A stretch of DNA of 64,000 bases from Culex pipiens pallens (lineage: Eukaryota > Arthropoda > Insecta > Diptera > Culicidae): positions 210,331,734 through 210,395,733 of the forward strand of contig NC_068938.1 of NCBI RefSeq assembly GCF_016801865.2. Direction: 5' to 3'. Positions 11,702-21,745 of this stretch are shown here, piece after piece. Under the pieces are notes generated by a model. That model made no database searches. It saw only the letters and a program-made list of their open reading frames with translations, and had not been told where the DNA came from. How positions within the stretch are numbered: the stretch's first letter is position 1; the number at the start of each line of letters is the position of its first letter. The position numbers and the translations under genes were made by a program.

Positions 11702-14356
11702 CTAAACCAATCCTTGAATCAAGGCGTATTCAGATATAGCACATTTTTCCCTGAATTTCAAACATTTTTCTTGAATCTTCTGATCCAACATTTTTACTTC
11801 TGCTAATTCATGAACCTCACTTGATCTAGTCCAGCCAGGAACATTCAAAACCATTTTGAGTACCTTGTTTTGGACACGCTGGAGCTTCAATTTATGAGTT
11901 CTAGCGCAACACTCCCAAACAGGTACTGCATACTCAATAACGGGGTAAATTATTTGTTTGTAAACTGCTAGCTTATTTTTCAAAGATAACTTTGATTTTC
12001 TGTTAATTAAAGGATACAAACACCTGATGAGAATGCTGCACTTGTTCAATATTTTATCTACATGCTGTCGAAACAATAGTTTCGAGTCAAGTATGAGACC
12101 TAAATATACAACTTCCTTTGACCAGGGTATTGAAACATCATTCATTTTAATCAAAACATCATCCTTTGGGACAAATCGGGCCGATTTGGAAAGTGGAAAA
12201 ATGATGGTTTGAGTTTTGGCTGCATTTATGCGAATTTTCCAGTCGCCAAAGTATTCGGAAAGAACGTCAAGACCCTTCTGAAGACGGCCGACTAAATATC
12301 TGGTTATTTTACCCTTATAAATAACGGCAGTGTCATCAGCAAAAAGTGACAACACACCATTACCAGGAAGAGTAGGCAAATCAGATGTAAAAATATTGTA
12401 CAGAAGTGGGCCAAGAATACTTCCTTGGGGAACCCCAGCATCAATGTTGAATAATCCAGAAGCAATCCCATTCAGAAAAACCCTGAACGATCTCTCCGAA
12501 AGATAGTGCTGGATAATTTTGATAAGATACATTGGAAAACCGTATAAATACAGTTTATGTATCAAACCATCATGCCAAACATTGTCAAAAGCCTTCTCAA
12601 CATCCAACAAAGCCATAGCAGTTGATTTAGACTCAAGCTTGTTCTGCTTGATGATTTTAGTTACTCTCGTAAGCTGATGAGCAGTATTATGCCCCTTTCG
12701 GAAGCCAAACTGCTCATTCAAAATTATATTATTATCGTTGGTAAAATCCAAAAGCCTTGAATAGATGACCTTCTCAAAGAGTTTGGACAGACTACTCAAA
12801 AGACTAATGGGACGATAACTTGTTGGCGATGTTGGATCTTTTTGAGGCTTCAAAATTGGTATGACTTTGCCCAGCTTCCAATTGGTGGGGAAGTAAGCAA
12901 GTTGCAAACATTTATTGAAAATATTTGCTAGATGTTGAAAGAACTGATCACTCTGTTTTTTCAACACTAGATTAAAAATGTTATCAAAGCCAGGAGCTTT
13001 CATATTTTTCATTTGTTTAACTGCAACTTTGACTTCCTCACCAGAAACATGGGAATCTGCAGGAAATTCAAAGGTAGAGTCATTGATTGTTGAAATACTA
13101 TTGGCAACTGATGTTTCTTTACGGCTGGTCATGGAAGCGCCAAGATTATGTGAACTAACAAAATGAAGCCCAAGTGCATTTGCCTTTTCCTCGGATGTAA
13201 TCAAAGGAGAATCCTCAACAATAAGAGGAGGAATAGGCTTTGGTTTGTTTTTAAGAACTTTTGAAAGTTTCCAAAATGGTTTTGAATAATTCCCAAGCTG
13301 GCTTACATGTTTTGAAAATTCTTGATTTCTAATATTGTCAAGTCGGTCTTGTATGATTTTGTTCAAATTGTTAACTGAAATCTTTTTGTCATAGTCCCCA
13401 GTCCGTTGATATTGTCTCCTATAAACATTCCTAAGTCTAATCAAGTGTTTAGTATCTACGTCAATATCAGTTACCTTAAAATTAACAGGAACCTCCCGAA
13501 CGTTGGCAGCCTCTGCTTGGTTGATAGCCTGCTGGATCACCTCCAGCGAACGATCAATATCAGCAGAAGTTTCCGGGTGTTGATCATAGTCGATGTTGCT
13601 GTCTACCACTTGCTGAAACTGCTGCCAGTCAACGTTGTGGTAATCTTTCCGGGTTGGTTGCCGCTGCGGAGTAACGGAAGCTCCAACCTCCACAACCACC
13701 GGATAGTGATCAGAACTCAACTCTTCAAACACCTCAGGATGAGCCACGTTCTCAGCCATATTGGTAATGAAGAAATCGATGATTGAGTGATTCCCAGACC
13801 GAGCCACCCTCGTTGGACGATCCGGACTCACAACGTTGTAGTATCCGTTTTGCAGATCGTTGTGCAGAATCACTCCGTTCCGATTCCTCCTGCTGTTGCC
13901 CCAAACTTCATGCTTCGCGTTGAGGTCACCAGCGATGATGTACTTTGCGCTCCGCCGTGTCAGCTTCTGGATATCGCCCTTCAGTTTTGCTGCTGAACCA
14001 TCTCTGGCATTCACCTGACGTGGGCAGTATGCAGCAATGAAGAGTACTGGGCCAACCGAAGTGGGAATTTCCACTCCAACGGCCTCGATGATGTCCAGCT
14101 TAAAGTGTGGCAGCCGGCGTGGCTTGAGATCACGATGAACAGCGACAAGCACACCTCCTCCTCCAGACGTGGTCCTGTCGAGCTGCGTCGCAATCTTGTA
14201 GTTTTGCAGATAAACTTTTTCACCGGGCTTCAGATGAGTTTCCGTGATGGCAGCTACGTCGATCTCCTTCTCGCGAAGAAAATCCACCAGCTCTAAGTTC
14301 TTCCTCCTAATGGAGCAAGCGTTCCAATTCAGCAGCTTCAGGGACCTACGATCCAT
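11702..14356 (-). CDS. LINE ORF2: endonuclease-reverse transcriptase, 884 aa
   Basis: ORF2 of the jockey-type element. It nicks target DNA and copies the element RNA at the nick (target-primed reverse transcription). The N-terminal 225 residues are an APE-type endonuclease: LLNWNACSI (8-16), AITETHLK with catalytic Glu39, AGDLNAKHEVWG, and SSDHYPVVVE near its end. The central half is reverse transcriptase: LGKVIPILKPQKDP, SYRPISLLSSLSKLFEKVI, GVPQGSILGPLLY, and the catalytic FADD box (672-675; FADDTAVIYKG), then YLGLILDSKL. The C-terminal 130 residues resemble the usual thumb/tail region; no RNase H domain is seen. The ATG lies inside the last codons of ORF1 (11-nt overlap, -1 frame relative to ORF1 start), so translation probably depends on reinitiation after ORF1. 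No frameshift or stop interrupts it; the length is typical for the clade. Confidence 0.95.
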   Translation of the reverse strand: MDRRSLKLLNWNACSIRRKNLELVDFLREKEIDVAAITETHLKPGEKVYLQNYKIATQLDRTTSGGGGVLVAVHRDLKPRRLPHFKLDIIEAVGVEIPTSVGPVLFIAAYCPRQVNARDGSAAKLKGDIQKLTRRSAKYIIAGDLNAKHEVWGNSRRNRNGVILHNDLQNGYYNVVSPDRPTRVARSGNHSIIDFFITNMAENVAHPEVFEELSSDHYPVVVEVGASVTPQRQPTRKDYHNVDWQQFQQVVDSNIDYDQHPETSADIDRSLEVIQQAINQAEAANVREVPVNFKVTDIDVDTKHLIRLRNVYRRQYQRTGDYDKKISVNNLNKIIQDRLDNIRNQEFSKHVSQLGNYSKPFWKLSKVLKNKPKPIPPLIVEDSPLITSEEKANALGLHFVSSHNLGASMTSRKETSVANSISTINDSTFEFPADSHVSGEEVKVAVKQMKNMKAPGFDNIFNLVLKKQSDQFFQHLANIFNKCLQLAYFPTNWKLGKVIPILKPQKDPTSPTSYRPISLLSSLSKLFEKVIYSRLLDFTNDNNIILNEQFGFRKGHNTAHQLTRVTKIIKQNKLESKSTAMALLDVEKAFDNVWHDGLIHKLYLYGFPMYLIKIIQHYLSERSFRVFLNGIASGLFNIDAGVPQGSILGPLLYNIFTSDLPTLPGNGVLSLFADDTAVIYKGKITRYLVGRLQKGLDVLSEYFGDWKIRINAAKTQTIIFPLSKSARFVPKDDVLIKMNDVSIPWSKEVVYLGLILDSKLLFRQHVDKILNKCSILIRCLYPLINRKSKLSLKNKLAVYKQIIYPVIEYAVPVWECCARTHKLKLQRVQNKVLKMVLNVPGWTRSSEVHELAEVKMLDQKIQEKCLKFREKCAISEYALIQGLV

Positions 14357-15722
14357 ACTGGATGACGAACGAGGTCAGCACTTCAATCTGCTGGGTCTTG
14401 GTTTTGCATCCACGCAGTGCAGCGGACATCTGTTTGAAAATATTGAGGAGTTCGGTTGAGGTGTAAAGATCATTACCATTTTCCTCAACTGCTGGTTCTT
14501 GGGTTGGTCTTGGCTCCTGGCTGAAGCCCGGTGGTGGCGGTCTCGGCTCCTGGCTGGAACCCGGCCGTGGATGATTCATCTCAGCTCTCTTCCTGGGATC
14601 CAACGGTAACGGTGCCAAGTTCGGGACCTGGCGTCGCGGTTGAAGAGGTGGAAAATTTTGCTCCACCAGGGCTGGAGGAGTTCTACGACGCTGAGGCTGA
14701 TTCTTCGTCGATGCTTGCTGCCGAATTTTCACGAACTCAGCTCTCTTGGGGCACTTTCGGTCGGTTGACGAATGCTCACCGTTGCAGTTGAGGCACTTCA
14801 CCAGCGAATCTTGGATGCACTGGGACGTGATGTGCGCATCAGTACCACATTTGGCGCAACGACGCTTCAGGTGGCAGTTCTTACCTCCGTGCCCGAAACC
14901 CAGGCAGTTGAAGCATTGTGTGACGTCACGATGCACTGGTCGGTATCGCTCCCACGACACGATAATGTTGAAAACCGCTCGGATTGCCTTCAGCTCAGGA
15001 AGCGTCGTCGATCCCTTAGCCAAATGCAGCAGGTAGAGCTGGTCACGGTACTTGATGTCTTTGTTGCGTCGGCTCATTTTGTGCACGGCCAACACATCCA
15101 GTTTCAAAACTTTTAGCTCGGCAGCTAATTCCTCCACTGGCATGTCGTACAGACCTCTGACGACGATTTTGTACGGCTTATCCATGACGACATCATGGGT
15201 AAAGTACTCCGCCTCGTTTTCGGTCAAGTAATCCTTGACCAGTTGATAGTGCTGCCTGGATTGCACCAGCACCTTAAATCCGTCCTGACACAGACGAATG
15301 TTGCCTTGGACTTTCCCAGACTTGATGAGTTCAACAAGCCCCGCACGAAAGTCGATCGTTGCTGCTGATTGCCTCACATAAAAAGGAGGCAGTTTCTCCT
15401 TTCGCTGTTTCACTTCATTCTCCTTTGCTTCCGCTACCTGGTCCTCGTCAGGCAGTCCAGCGAACTTGTTGTTCTTCAAAAGCTGCTCCTCGTGCGATGA
15501 AGAGTTCTCCTCCTCCTCATCCATCGGTACAGTACCGTCGCTCTTTTTCGTCTTTTTGCTGTTCGATGTCACTTCCAAAAGCACCTTCCTTTTGGAAATT
15601 CCCGGTTTTTGGCCATCAGTTGAGGCCTCAACCTTCCTTTTGGAAATTCCCACTTTTTTGCCTGCTTGAGCCGCAGGTAGGGCAATATTTCCGGCGTTTT
15701 GCGCCGGGACGCGACGAGTCAT
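14346..15722 (-). CDS. LINE ORF1: gag-like nucleic-acid-binding protein with zinc knuckles, 458 aa
   Basis: ORF1 of the jockey-type element, expected to bind element RNA and form ribonucleoprotein particles. The N-terminal 100 residues are basic and low-complexity and contain the heptad GISKRKV twice (about residues 24 and 41), followed by an acidic run DEEEE. The middle (about 130-260) is the conserved jockey gag region, including VVRGLYDMPVEELAAELK. Three CCHC-type knuckles follow: CFNCLGFGHGGKNC (270-283), CAKCGTDAHITSQC and CLNCNGEHSSTDRKC. The C-terminus is proline-rich with two PRPPPPGFSQE-like repeats. It ends in QYGS-stop, with the ORF2 ATG starting 11 nt before the end of the stop codon. 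The frame is intact. Confidence 0.93.
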   Translation of the reverse strand: MTRRVPAQNAGNIALPAAQAGKKVGISKRKVEASTDGQKPGISKRKVLLEVTSNSKKTKKSDGTVPMDEEEENSSSHEEQLLKNNKFAGLPDEDQVAEAKENEVKQRKEKLPPFYVRQSAATIDFRAGLVELIKSGKVQGNIRLCQDGFKVLVQSRQHYQLVKDYLTENEAEYFTHDVVMDKPYKIVVRGLYDMPVEELAAELKVLKLDVLAVHKMSRRNKDIKYRDQLYLLHLAKGSTTLPELKAIRAVFNIIVSWERYRPVHRDVTQCFNCLGFGHGGKNCHLKRRCAKCGTDAHITSQCIQDSLVKCLNCNGEHSSTDRKCPKRAEFVKIRQQASTKNQPQRRRTPPALVEQNFPPLQPRRQVPNLAPLPLDPRKRAEMNHPRPGSSQEPRPPPPGFSQEPRPTQEPAVEENGNDLYTSTELLNIFKQMSAALRGCKTKTQQIEVLTSFVIQYGS

Positions 15723-15765
15723 GTTGATTCAGACAACCTTCACCAACGAATGCTCGGATAACAAT

Positions 15766-15778
15766 GACGAGTGTTGAA
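15766..15778. repeat. LINE target-site duplication, right copy
   Basis: GACGAGTGTTGAA, immediately after the element's 5' terminus; identical to 11444-11456. Confidence 0.95.
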
Positions 15779-16764
15779 AAAATCAAGTTTTGTAACGAGT
15801 TCCATACAACATTTTTTGCAATTCCGAAAAACACCCATTGAGTGAAATTTTAAGTCAAATTTTCATGTATTTTGTCAATGAATCGTTTTATTTAAAAAAA
15901 TGTCGAAAAGTGTTACTTTTCGAAACAAGTGCTGAAAAGTTCAACTTTTCAGCACCCAATTCAGTGCTGAAAAGTAGAACTTTTCAGCATTTATTTTGAA
16001 AAGTGTTGCTATTCGATTCTGTTATTTTTGGTGCAGAAAAGTAGGCTATTTCGTCGTTCAAGAATGACACTTGTTTCGAAAAGTAACACTTCTCAACATT
16101 TTTTTGATTTAAACGATTGATTGACAAAATACATGAAAATTTGACTTAAAATTTCACTCAATGGGTGTTTTTCGGAATTGCAAAAAATGTTGTATGGAAC
16201 TCGTTGCAAAACTTGATTTTTTCAGCACTTTTCGTATTTATCCAACTCGGTGAACCTCGTTGGATAAATGTACGACTCGTACTGAAAAAATCCTCTTTTT
16301 GCAACTTGTTGCATAAACTACTATTTCAAAATTTTTAAACCAAGACTAACATTTTCAAAAAGGCCTAATATTTAATATTATGCCCTTCTGAAACACAAAA
16401 ATTAAAATTAATAAAAAAAGACCGATTTCGTAGAGAACTGCTCATTTTTTAGAACTGAGCATTCCATTTCCGGAAATGGATTTTAATTGTTTTTTTTTAT
16501 TTGTTAGGCTAGTACAAATTTTATTTAGAGTTTTTGTCAAGCCCCCTCCTTCTTTCAAAGTCGGCCCAAAAATTCAGGGCGTAAAACATATTTTTTTCAA
16601 AAAACTTCAAAATTTCAATGGAATATAAGTGCAATCAGCTGAAATCAAATAAAAATGCATTCCCCTGCGTTTAGAATCATTTTTAGAATGCTTTAGGTTA
16701 ATTTAAAAATCTTTTAAAATTTTGAAAATTTTCGAAAATTAAAAATTTTAAAATTAAGTATCTC

Positions 16765-17068
16765 AAAATAGTAGTTTATGCAACAAGTTGCAAAAAGAGG
16801 ATTTTTTCAGCACGAGTCGTACATTTATCCAACGAGGTTCACCGAGCTGGATAAATACGAAGAGTGCTGAAAAAGTCAAGTTTTGCAACGAGTTCCATAC
16901 AACATTTTTTGCAATTCCAAAAAACACACACTGAGTGAAATTTTATGTCAAATTTTCATTTTTTTTGTCAAAAAATCGTTTAAATAAAAAAAAAATGTTG
17001 AAAAGTGTTACTTTTCGAAACAAGTGCTGAAAAGTTCAACTTTTCAGCACCCATTTGAGTGCTGAAAA
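16765..17068. mobile_element. Single arm of the foldback element
   Basis: Repeats the left arm seen at 11351-11456 plus 15779-15975 (AATAGTAGTTTATGCAACAA, TCGTACATTTATCCAACGAG, then the GTGCTGAAAAGT blocks) and stops at the position where the centre of the palindrome would be. The opposite arm is missing. Confidence 0.8.
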
Positions 17069-18160
17069 GTGAAATCTTAATTTTTTTGAAAACAAATGAT
17101 TGCCAAACAACCGAACTAGTGTAAAATGCATTTTGTAACACTTTTTTAAGTCAAGTGTTGAGACTATGGCTTGTTTTTCTGTTTTATATTTTTTTAGTTC
17201 CATATAGTTACACGGGAATTATTGGCCGATTTATAATAATAATTAAAAAGAAATTTCCCAAAATCTGTATTTTTCAATTTTAGACTTTTTTTTTTGAACC
17301 ATGGAGAAAAAGGGATACATTTGTTTCGCATTAAGTGCACTGTTTTTGAGATATGGACACTTAAAGTTGTATGTTTACAGAAAAATCTATTATTAAATCT
17401 TTGTATAATTATCTATTTGTAGATCTTTTTCAAATGTTATGCTTGATTTTAATGATTTTTTTTGCTTGATTTTAAATTTCTGAAAATATTTTTATTGAAT
17501 GATTCATTTTTAAACATAGAAAATTAAACCTATAGTTTCCAAGATATCGTCATTCGAAAATTATAGGCTAACTTAGAAAAACTCATTTTAATCGATTCGA
17601 ATTCTTTGTGAGGACTCACAAACTTATTATCCGATTTCTCTACAACAATATTTTTTCGGCTGTTCTTTTAAGAAGAATTTTTTAAACAAAAAAGGAGGGG
17701 AATCGATTTTTTTATCTATAAGTGGCGGTATCTTTATAAAAAAAAAACTTTTCGATTTCAAACTCGATTCGGTTTAGAAAAAAATGTTATTTTTTTCGAC
17801 TTTTGCAAAAAACACATCTTTTTAAATCATATCTCCGGAACAAGATTTTGCTCTACCAATGTCTTTTAGTTCCCAAAAACAGATAACAAAAATGGAAAAT
17901 ATCTGTTTTGGGAACTAAATCTGGCAAAAAACGGGGTTTTCACGTATATATTTGATCATAACCTACACCTTTGCCGATGACACCAAATTTTTAAAGGACC
18001 AGCCCTAACAATTTTATGGAGACTTGTATAGAAAAAAAGATGAAAAATGACTTCTTCTTTTAACTCAGGGAATACTCAGCAAATATACGTCATGATTTTG
18101 GAAGGTGACAGTTGATAAAAATAGTTTATTGTGCCAAGGTACGATTTTTCAAACAAACCT
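17069..18160. other. AT-rich stretch without recognised genes
   Basis: No reading frame of note, no RNA gene and no clear repeat boundary. The homopolymer-rich composition suggests old transposon remnants. Confidence 0.4.
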
Positions 18161-18745
18161 TTTTGCCTTCCTCACCTCAATGAGGAAAGGCTATAAAATC
18201 ACTCGAAAAATGAACTTCTTTATTCGACCTTGTAGACCCACCTTCACGTATACCTATCGACTCGGAATCAAATTCTGAAGAAATGTCTGTGCGTGTGTAT
18301 GTCTGTAAGTCCGTGCACCGAAAAATATGCACACGATTATCTCCGGATTGGCTGAACCAATTTTGGACCGTGTTGGTCTCATTCGATCCGTCTTGGGGTC
18401 CCACAAGACCCTAGTTAATATTATGAAGTTTAGTAAAGTACTTCAAAAGTTATGCTAAAAAAACGATTTTAGCTAAACTTCTGAAGATTGTAAAAAGGGT
18501 GGTTTTTGTAAGAAACCCCGTCATGCTATATATTGTTAGAAAGGTATTTGAAAGACCTTTCCAACGCATTCAAAAGATTGATGATCTGACAACCCAATCA
18601 AAAGTTATGAGCAATTAAGTGATATTTATACACTTTTTTGAGGCCGGATCTCAAATATTTTGATAAAACAAAGTGTTATTTATTCACTTTTTTGAAGCTG
18701 TGTAGTGTATTCACTTTTATGAACGCAAGAAAGGCACCAACCAGG
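18161..18745. mobile_element. Interspersed repeat of a common mosquito type
   Basis: Starts TTTTGCCTTCCTCACCTCAA and ends GAACGCAAGAAAGGCACCAA; the ends are imperfect inverted repeats (TGCCTTCCTC versus TGCCTTTCTTGC). Internal TGTCTGTGCGTGTGTATGTC and TTTGGACCGTGTTGGTCTCA are typical of high-copy culicine repeats as I remember them; this was not checked by search. Non-coding. Confidence 0.5.
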
Positions 18746-19512
18746 TTGTAAAAATTACGGTAGCCTGTCAGGCAATCATTTCTAATTTGTCGATTTGAAG
18801 TTAACTTGCTGAGATTTACCAATTCAAAGAGTTTTAATTAGGCAAAATTGTTGATCTAAGTTTTTTTTCAAATTTTTAAATTGATTGTTTTTTTTACAAT
18901 ATGTTGTCTTACAAAAGGCAGAATTGAAGTGAGTTCTGTTTGTTTGAATTTCTTTTTAGTTAATTGTCGCTATGAACGCAGTATTTTTTCAGTTGTTGGG
19001 TTTTTTTATATTTTTAGGAGCCTTTTTTGCTAGAACAGTTACAGGTTTGCTGATACTTGAATCAGAGTTCTTTCACGATTTTTTCCTTCTTTTAAATCTC
19101 TCTTGAACTTCCGCACTGTTCAAATGTTATTGCACTGCTTGCAATTACTTCATATTTCCAGTCTAATCAGTACAGCACGCTAATTGTCCACCATAACCAG
19201 ATTAGCACACTCCTGACATGCTGCTGTTGGTGACGGTCACTGAGCAGAATTTCGACTGATCACTTCTCGTCCAAAGAAGGTGGGGATGATTCACTTCGAG
19301 ATTCACTTACTACACAGCTGATAACACTTTTTTTTTCGTGAACATCACAATCGAAAGATAACGACAGTCCTCTCCGTCACTGATAAAAGACACGTTTATG
19401 ATTACACCGTTTTTCAACCTGCAGCCTATAAAAACCGATTATGTAACGCGAATAATTGCGAAATCGATTCCCCCCAACTTCTTTGAGGGCGCGTTTTACC
19501 CCTAAATCGAGG
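18746..19512. other. Stretch without recognised genes
   Basis: AT-rich to about 19100, then more mixed composition with unique-looking sequence (19190-19440). No coding exon could be supported. Confidence 0.35.
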
Positions 19513-19518
19513 ACTTAC

Positions 19519-19735
19519 AATGTATCCCGCTAAAGCACGACTCCTCGGAGGATTTGGTAACGGCCCGCGCAAAAAAAAGGACCACGTTCCGACGAGAAGT
19601 TTGCTGCCTGCCCGGCCGGCGTACGAACTGTGACTGTTGCCGTCGCTGGGCGGTCGCGTGCTGATGAACACAAGTTTCCCGCCCAGATATCACAACCCGC
19701 CTGGAACAAATACATCAACGTTCGCGGGGATTAGT
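19519..19735 (-). promoter_or_regulatory. Candidate 5' UTR exon / promoter region (minus)
   Basis: A GC-richer island in AT-rich DNA. On the minus strand it ends ACATT followed by GTAAGTCC (donor GT at 19518-19517), a strong splice donor. The next strong same-strand acceptor before a gene is at 9759-9758, directly upstream of the FA2H start codon, so this may be the non-coding first exon of FA2H. The exact start is unknown. It could instead be unrelated; no transcript evidence is available here. Confidence 0.3.
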
Positions 19736-19975
19736 TCAATTTTTGAGCGAGGAAATGATTGATGGGGACGCAGGGTTGGAAGTTGGACTTGAACGAGTGG
19801 TGGTGAGTTTTGATCGTGGGAATTTTATGGATATTATTTATTCATGATAAGAGAATAATATTTTTTGAGTTAACTAAAAAGTAGTTATTTTAAATACAAA
19901 TCAATTTATAATCATTTTCAATAAAGACAACGCATCTGCCCTAGTATAAATTGGCTCCTAGTAGAAGTCTAGAGT

Positions 19976-20137
19976 TTTTTTTTGAAAAGGTCCAATAAAC
20001 CAAATTTCCAGTTTTTGCTTTTTGGGTGTTTTTAGAACCGCCTTGAGTCAGGGGTATTAAAAAACACCCAAAAAGCGAAAACTGAAAATTTGGTTTATTG
20101 GTCCTTTTCAAAAAAAAAAAAAAAAAAAAAACTCCAG
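19976..20137. mobile_element. Small palindromic MITE
   Basis: The arms TCTAGAGTTTTTTTTTGAAA, AGGTCCAATAAACCAAAT and CAGTTTTTGCTTTTTGGGTG return inverted on the right side, which ends in a long A run and ACTCCAGA. Shorter relatives with the same ends: 29390-29460, 53745-53785 (partial) and 57963-58045. Confidence 0.75.
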
Positions 20138-20762
20138 AAGTGTGTATTCATAAGTCATAAGAATTCAAATTGATAATCTGAATTGAAAATATTTGCATTC
20201 CAAGGTAGCAAAACTCGTTCGACAAAAATCACTTTCAAAACAGTCTATAGTCTACTCTTTTAAGGCGAATACGGAGCTCGGAAGGATCGCAAAACATGCC
20301 CATGAAACGATCAAGTCAAGAAGAGGGTCACGAAATATCAATAATTTTGAAAATTCTAAATTGCCTTATAATACCGAATCTCAAAACGCACAATCTCAAT
20401 ATTAAAAGAACAGATTTTGTTTTAAACTTGAATTGAAATGAAGCAAAGCATAAAGCCCAACCATTATCATGACATTCTTCAGGAAAAAAAAATCAAAAAC
20501 TAAAAAATTTTAAATTTTGAAATTGAAAATTAAAATAAATAAATTCAGAAAATTAGAAATTGAAAGATACACTTCTTTTTCTGTTTGAGTATTAAGACAC
20601 GGAATCCTGATAACAAGGACTATTGTATCGTGTTACCCATTTTTACTGTTATTAAGCATTTCCAGATCTATAACACAGTTCCTATTGAGAGGAAAAGTGC
20701 TGTTCCATCCAGATGCTGTAAACTCCATTCCTTGTGCCTTGTGCGCTATGTATCGCTAGAAC

Positions 20763-21200
20763 CGCGGTGACAATTTTTTCGTGTCATTTTTCAAGCTCTT
20801 CCCAGCAGCTATTATTTGCCGCGCGGGGTCTTGAAAAGACAATTGTCTTTTTGCGGTGCTACTTTTGCGGTGTTCCCTTTGCTCTGATCTGGACAATGCG
20901 ACTGTACTGCAGTGCAATACCGATCGGCTGGGCATTATTTACATGCGAAGACACGAGGAAAGTATTTTGGGAAGAGGCGCAAAGGAATATCCCAAGATTG
21001 ATCACATGCTAGAAGAGCACGTGAAGCAACCGTTTTATACTCATACGGTTGCTGCTACCTCTGAACTTAAACCTAAGGCTGCCACCCTGAGAAGAACCCA
21101 TGACTTTCCGCTATATAAAGATACACTTACAAATATACAAACAATAAAAAAATTTTATACATCGAAAATTCAAAACAATCTAATAAACAAGAAATAAAAA
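20763..21200 (+). pseudogene. Coding-like segment of unknown identity
   Basis: An open frame at 20856-21197 (113 codons) has a codon pattern and composition that look protein-like up to about 21130, including DRLGIIYMRRHEESILGRG and YPKIDHMLEEHVKQPFYTHT. The same frame continues upstream but meets a stop near 20832. The sequence is GC-richer than its flanks. I do not recognise the protein. It may be a captured gene fragment, a degraded transposon piece or a single exon. Confidence 0.25.
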
Positions 21201-21504
21201 TTTCAAAAATTTTATGCAAAATTAAAAATTTCAAGCTTTACATATTCTAAAACTTCAAATTCAAACATTTGAAAAATCAAAAAATCGAAAAAAAACAAAA
21301 ATTCCGAAATAGGTAATTTTAAAATTTAATAATTCGACAATTCATAATTTTGAACGTTCAGAACATACAATTTTGATATTTAATAAAATTCTTAAAAAAA
21401 ATGTCAATTCAAAAAACTAACAAAATCAAAAATTTTAAAGATTTAAAATTAATCTTTTTTAAATTTTAGGTATTTTTTTATATTTTAGTAAAAACAAAAC
21501 AATT

Positions 21505-21745
21505 TTGTTTGAATACAAACCCCGATGGTTTGACACCAACTGTTGTCAAACGAGCGGGGTCACTTTTACTCGGAGTTCACACACACACACACACTACCAA
21601 ACTGTTGTATTGATTGTGTGCGCGAGCGTCGTATAAAATGTGACAGTTCGTCACTTTTTAGTTTGACTTTGTCAAACTAACGGGGTACGAACTAAAAAAG
21701 TGGCAAATTCAAAATGACCAACCACCGGGGTGTATAGCGTGTATA
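21505..21745. mobile_element. Inverted-repeat element with GTTTGAC motifs
   Basis: AACCCCGATGGTTTGACACC at the left and ACCAACCACCGGGGTGT at the right are inverse-related; inner motifs TTGTCAAACGAGCGGGGT and TTTGTCAAACTAACGGGGT repeat directly. A CA tract lies at 21578-21596. Non-coding. Confidence 0.55.

Larger units (their letters stand above)
11457..15765 (-). mobile_element. Full-length jockey-type non-LTR retrotransposon (LINE), 4309 bp
   Basis: It is flanked by the perfect 13-bp target-site duplication GACGAGTGTTGAA (11444-11456 and 15766-15778). The minus-strand 3' end is an A tail (T run at 11457-11470) preceded by AATAAAG; the 5' end at 15765 agrees with the second copy's terminus at 293. 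It contains two open frames with no visible disabling mutation, a leader of about 43 nt before ORF1 and about 230 nt of 3' UTR. The intact frames and perfect duplication indicate a recent insertion. The jockey clade is inferred from zinc-knuckle ORF1, APE-type endonuclease plus RT without RNase H, and the A tail. Confidence 0.95.
11351..16327. mobile_element. Foldback (palindromic) element split by a LINE
   Basis: The left boundary AAATAGTAGTTTATGC is the exact inverse of the right boundary GCATAAACTACTATTT (16312-16327). Without the LINE and one target-site copy the element is about 655 bp. The arms carry TTTATCCAACGAGGTTCACC, GAGTTCCATACAACATTTTT and CGAAAAGTGTTACTTTTCGA-like blocks in inverted order, with the centre near 15980-16030. 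It has no coding capacity. Related copies: a single arm at 16765-17068 and a degenerate piece at 52486-52636. Confidence 0.85.

Noticed and set aside
14772..15727. Plus-strand frames of 96-122 codons
   Set aside because: Antisense to LINE ORF1; no independent evidence.
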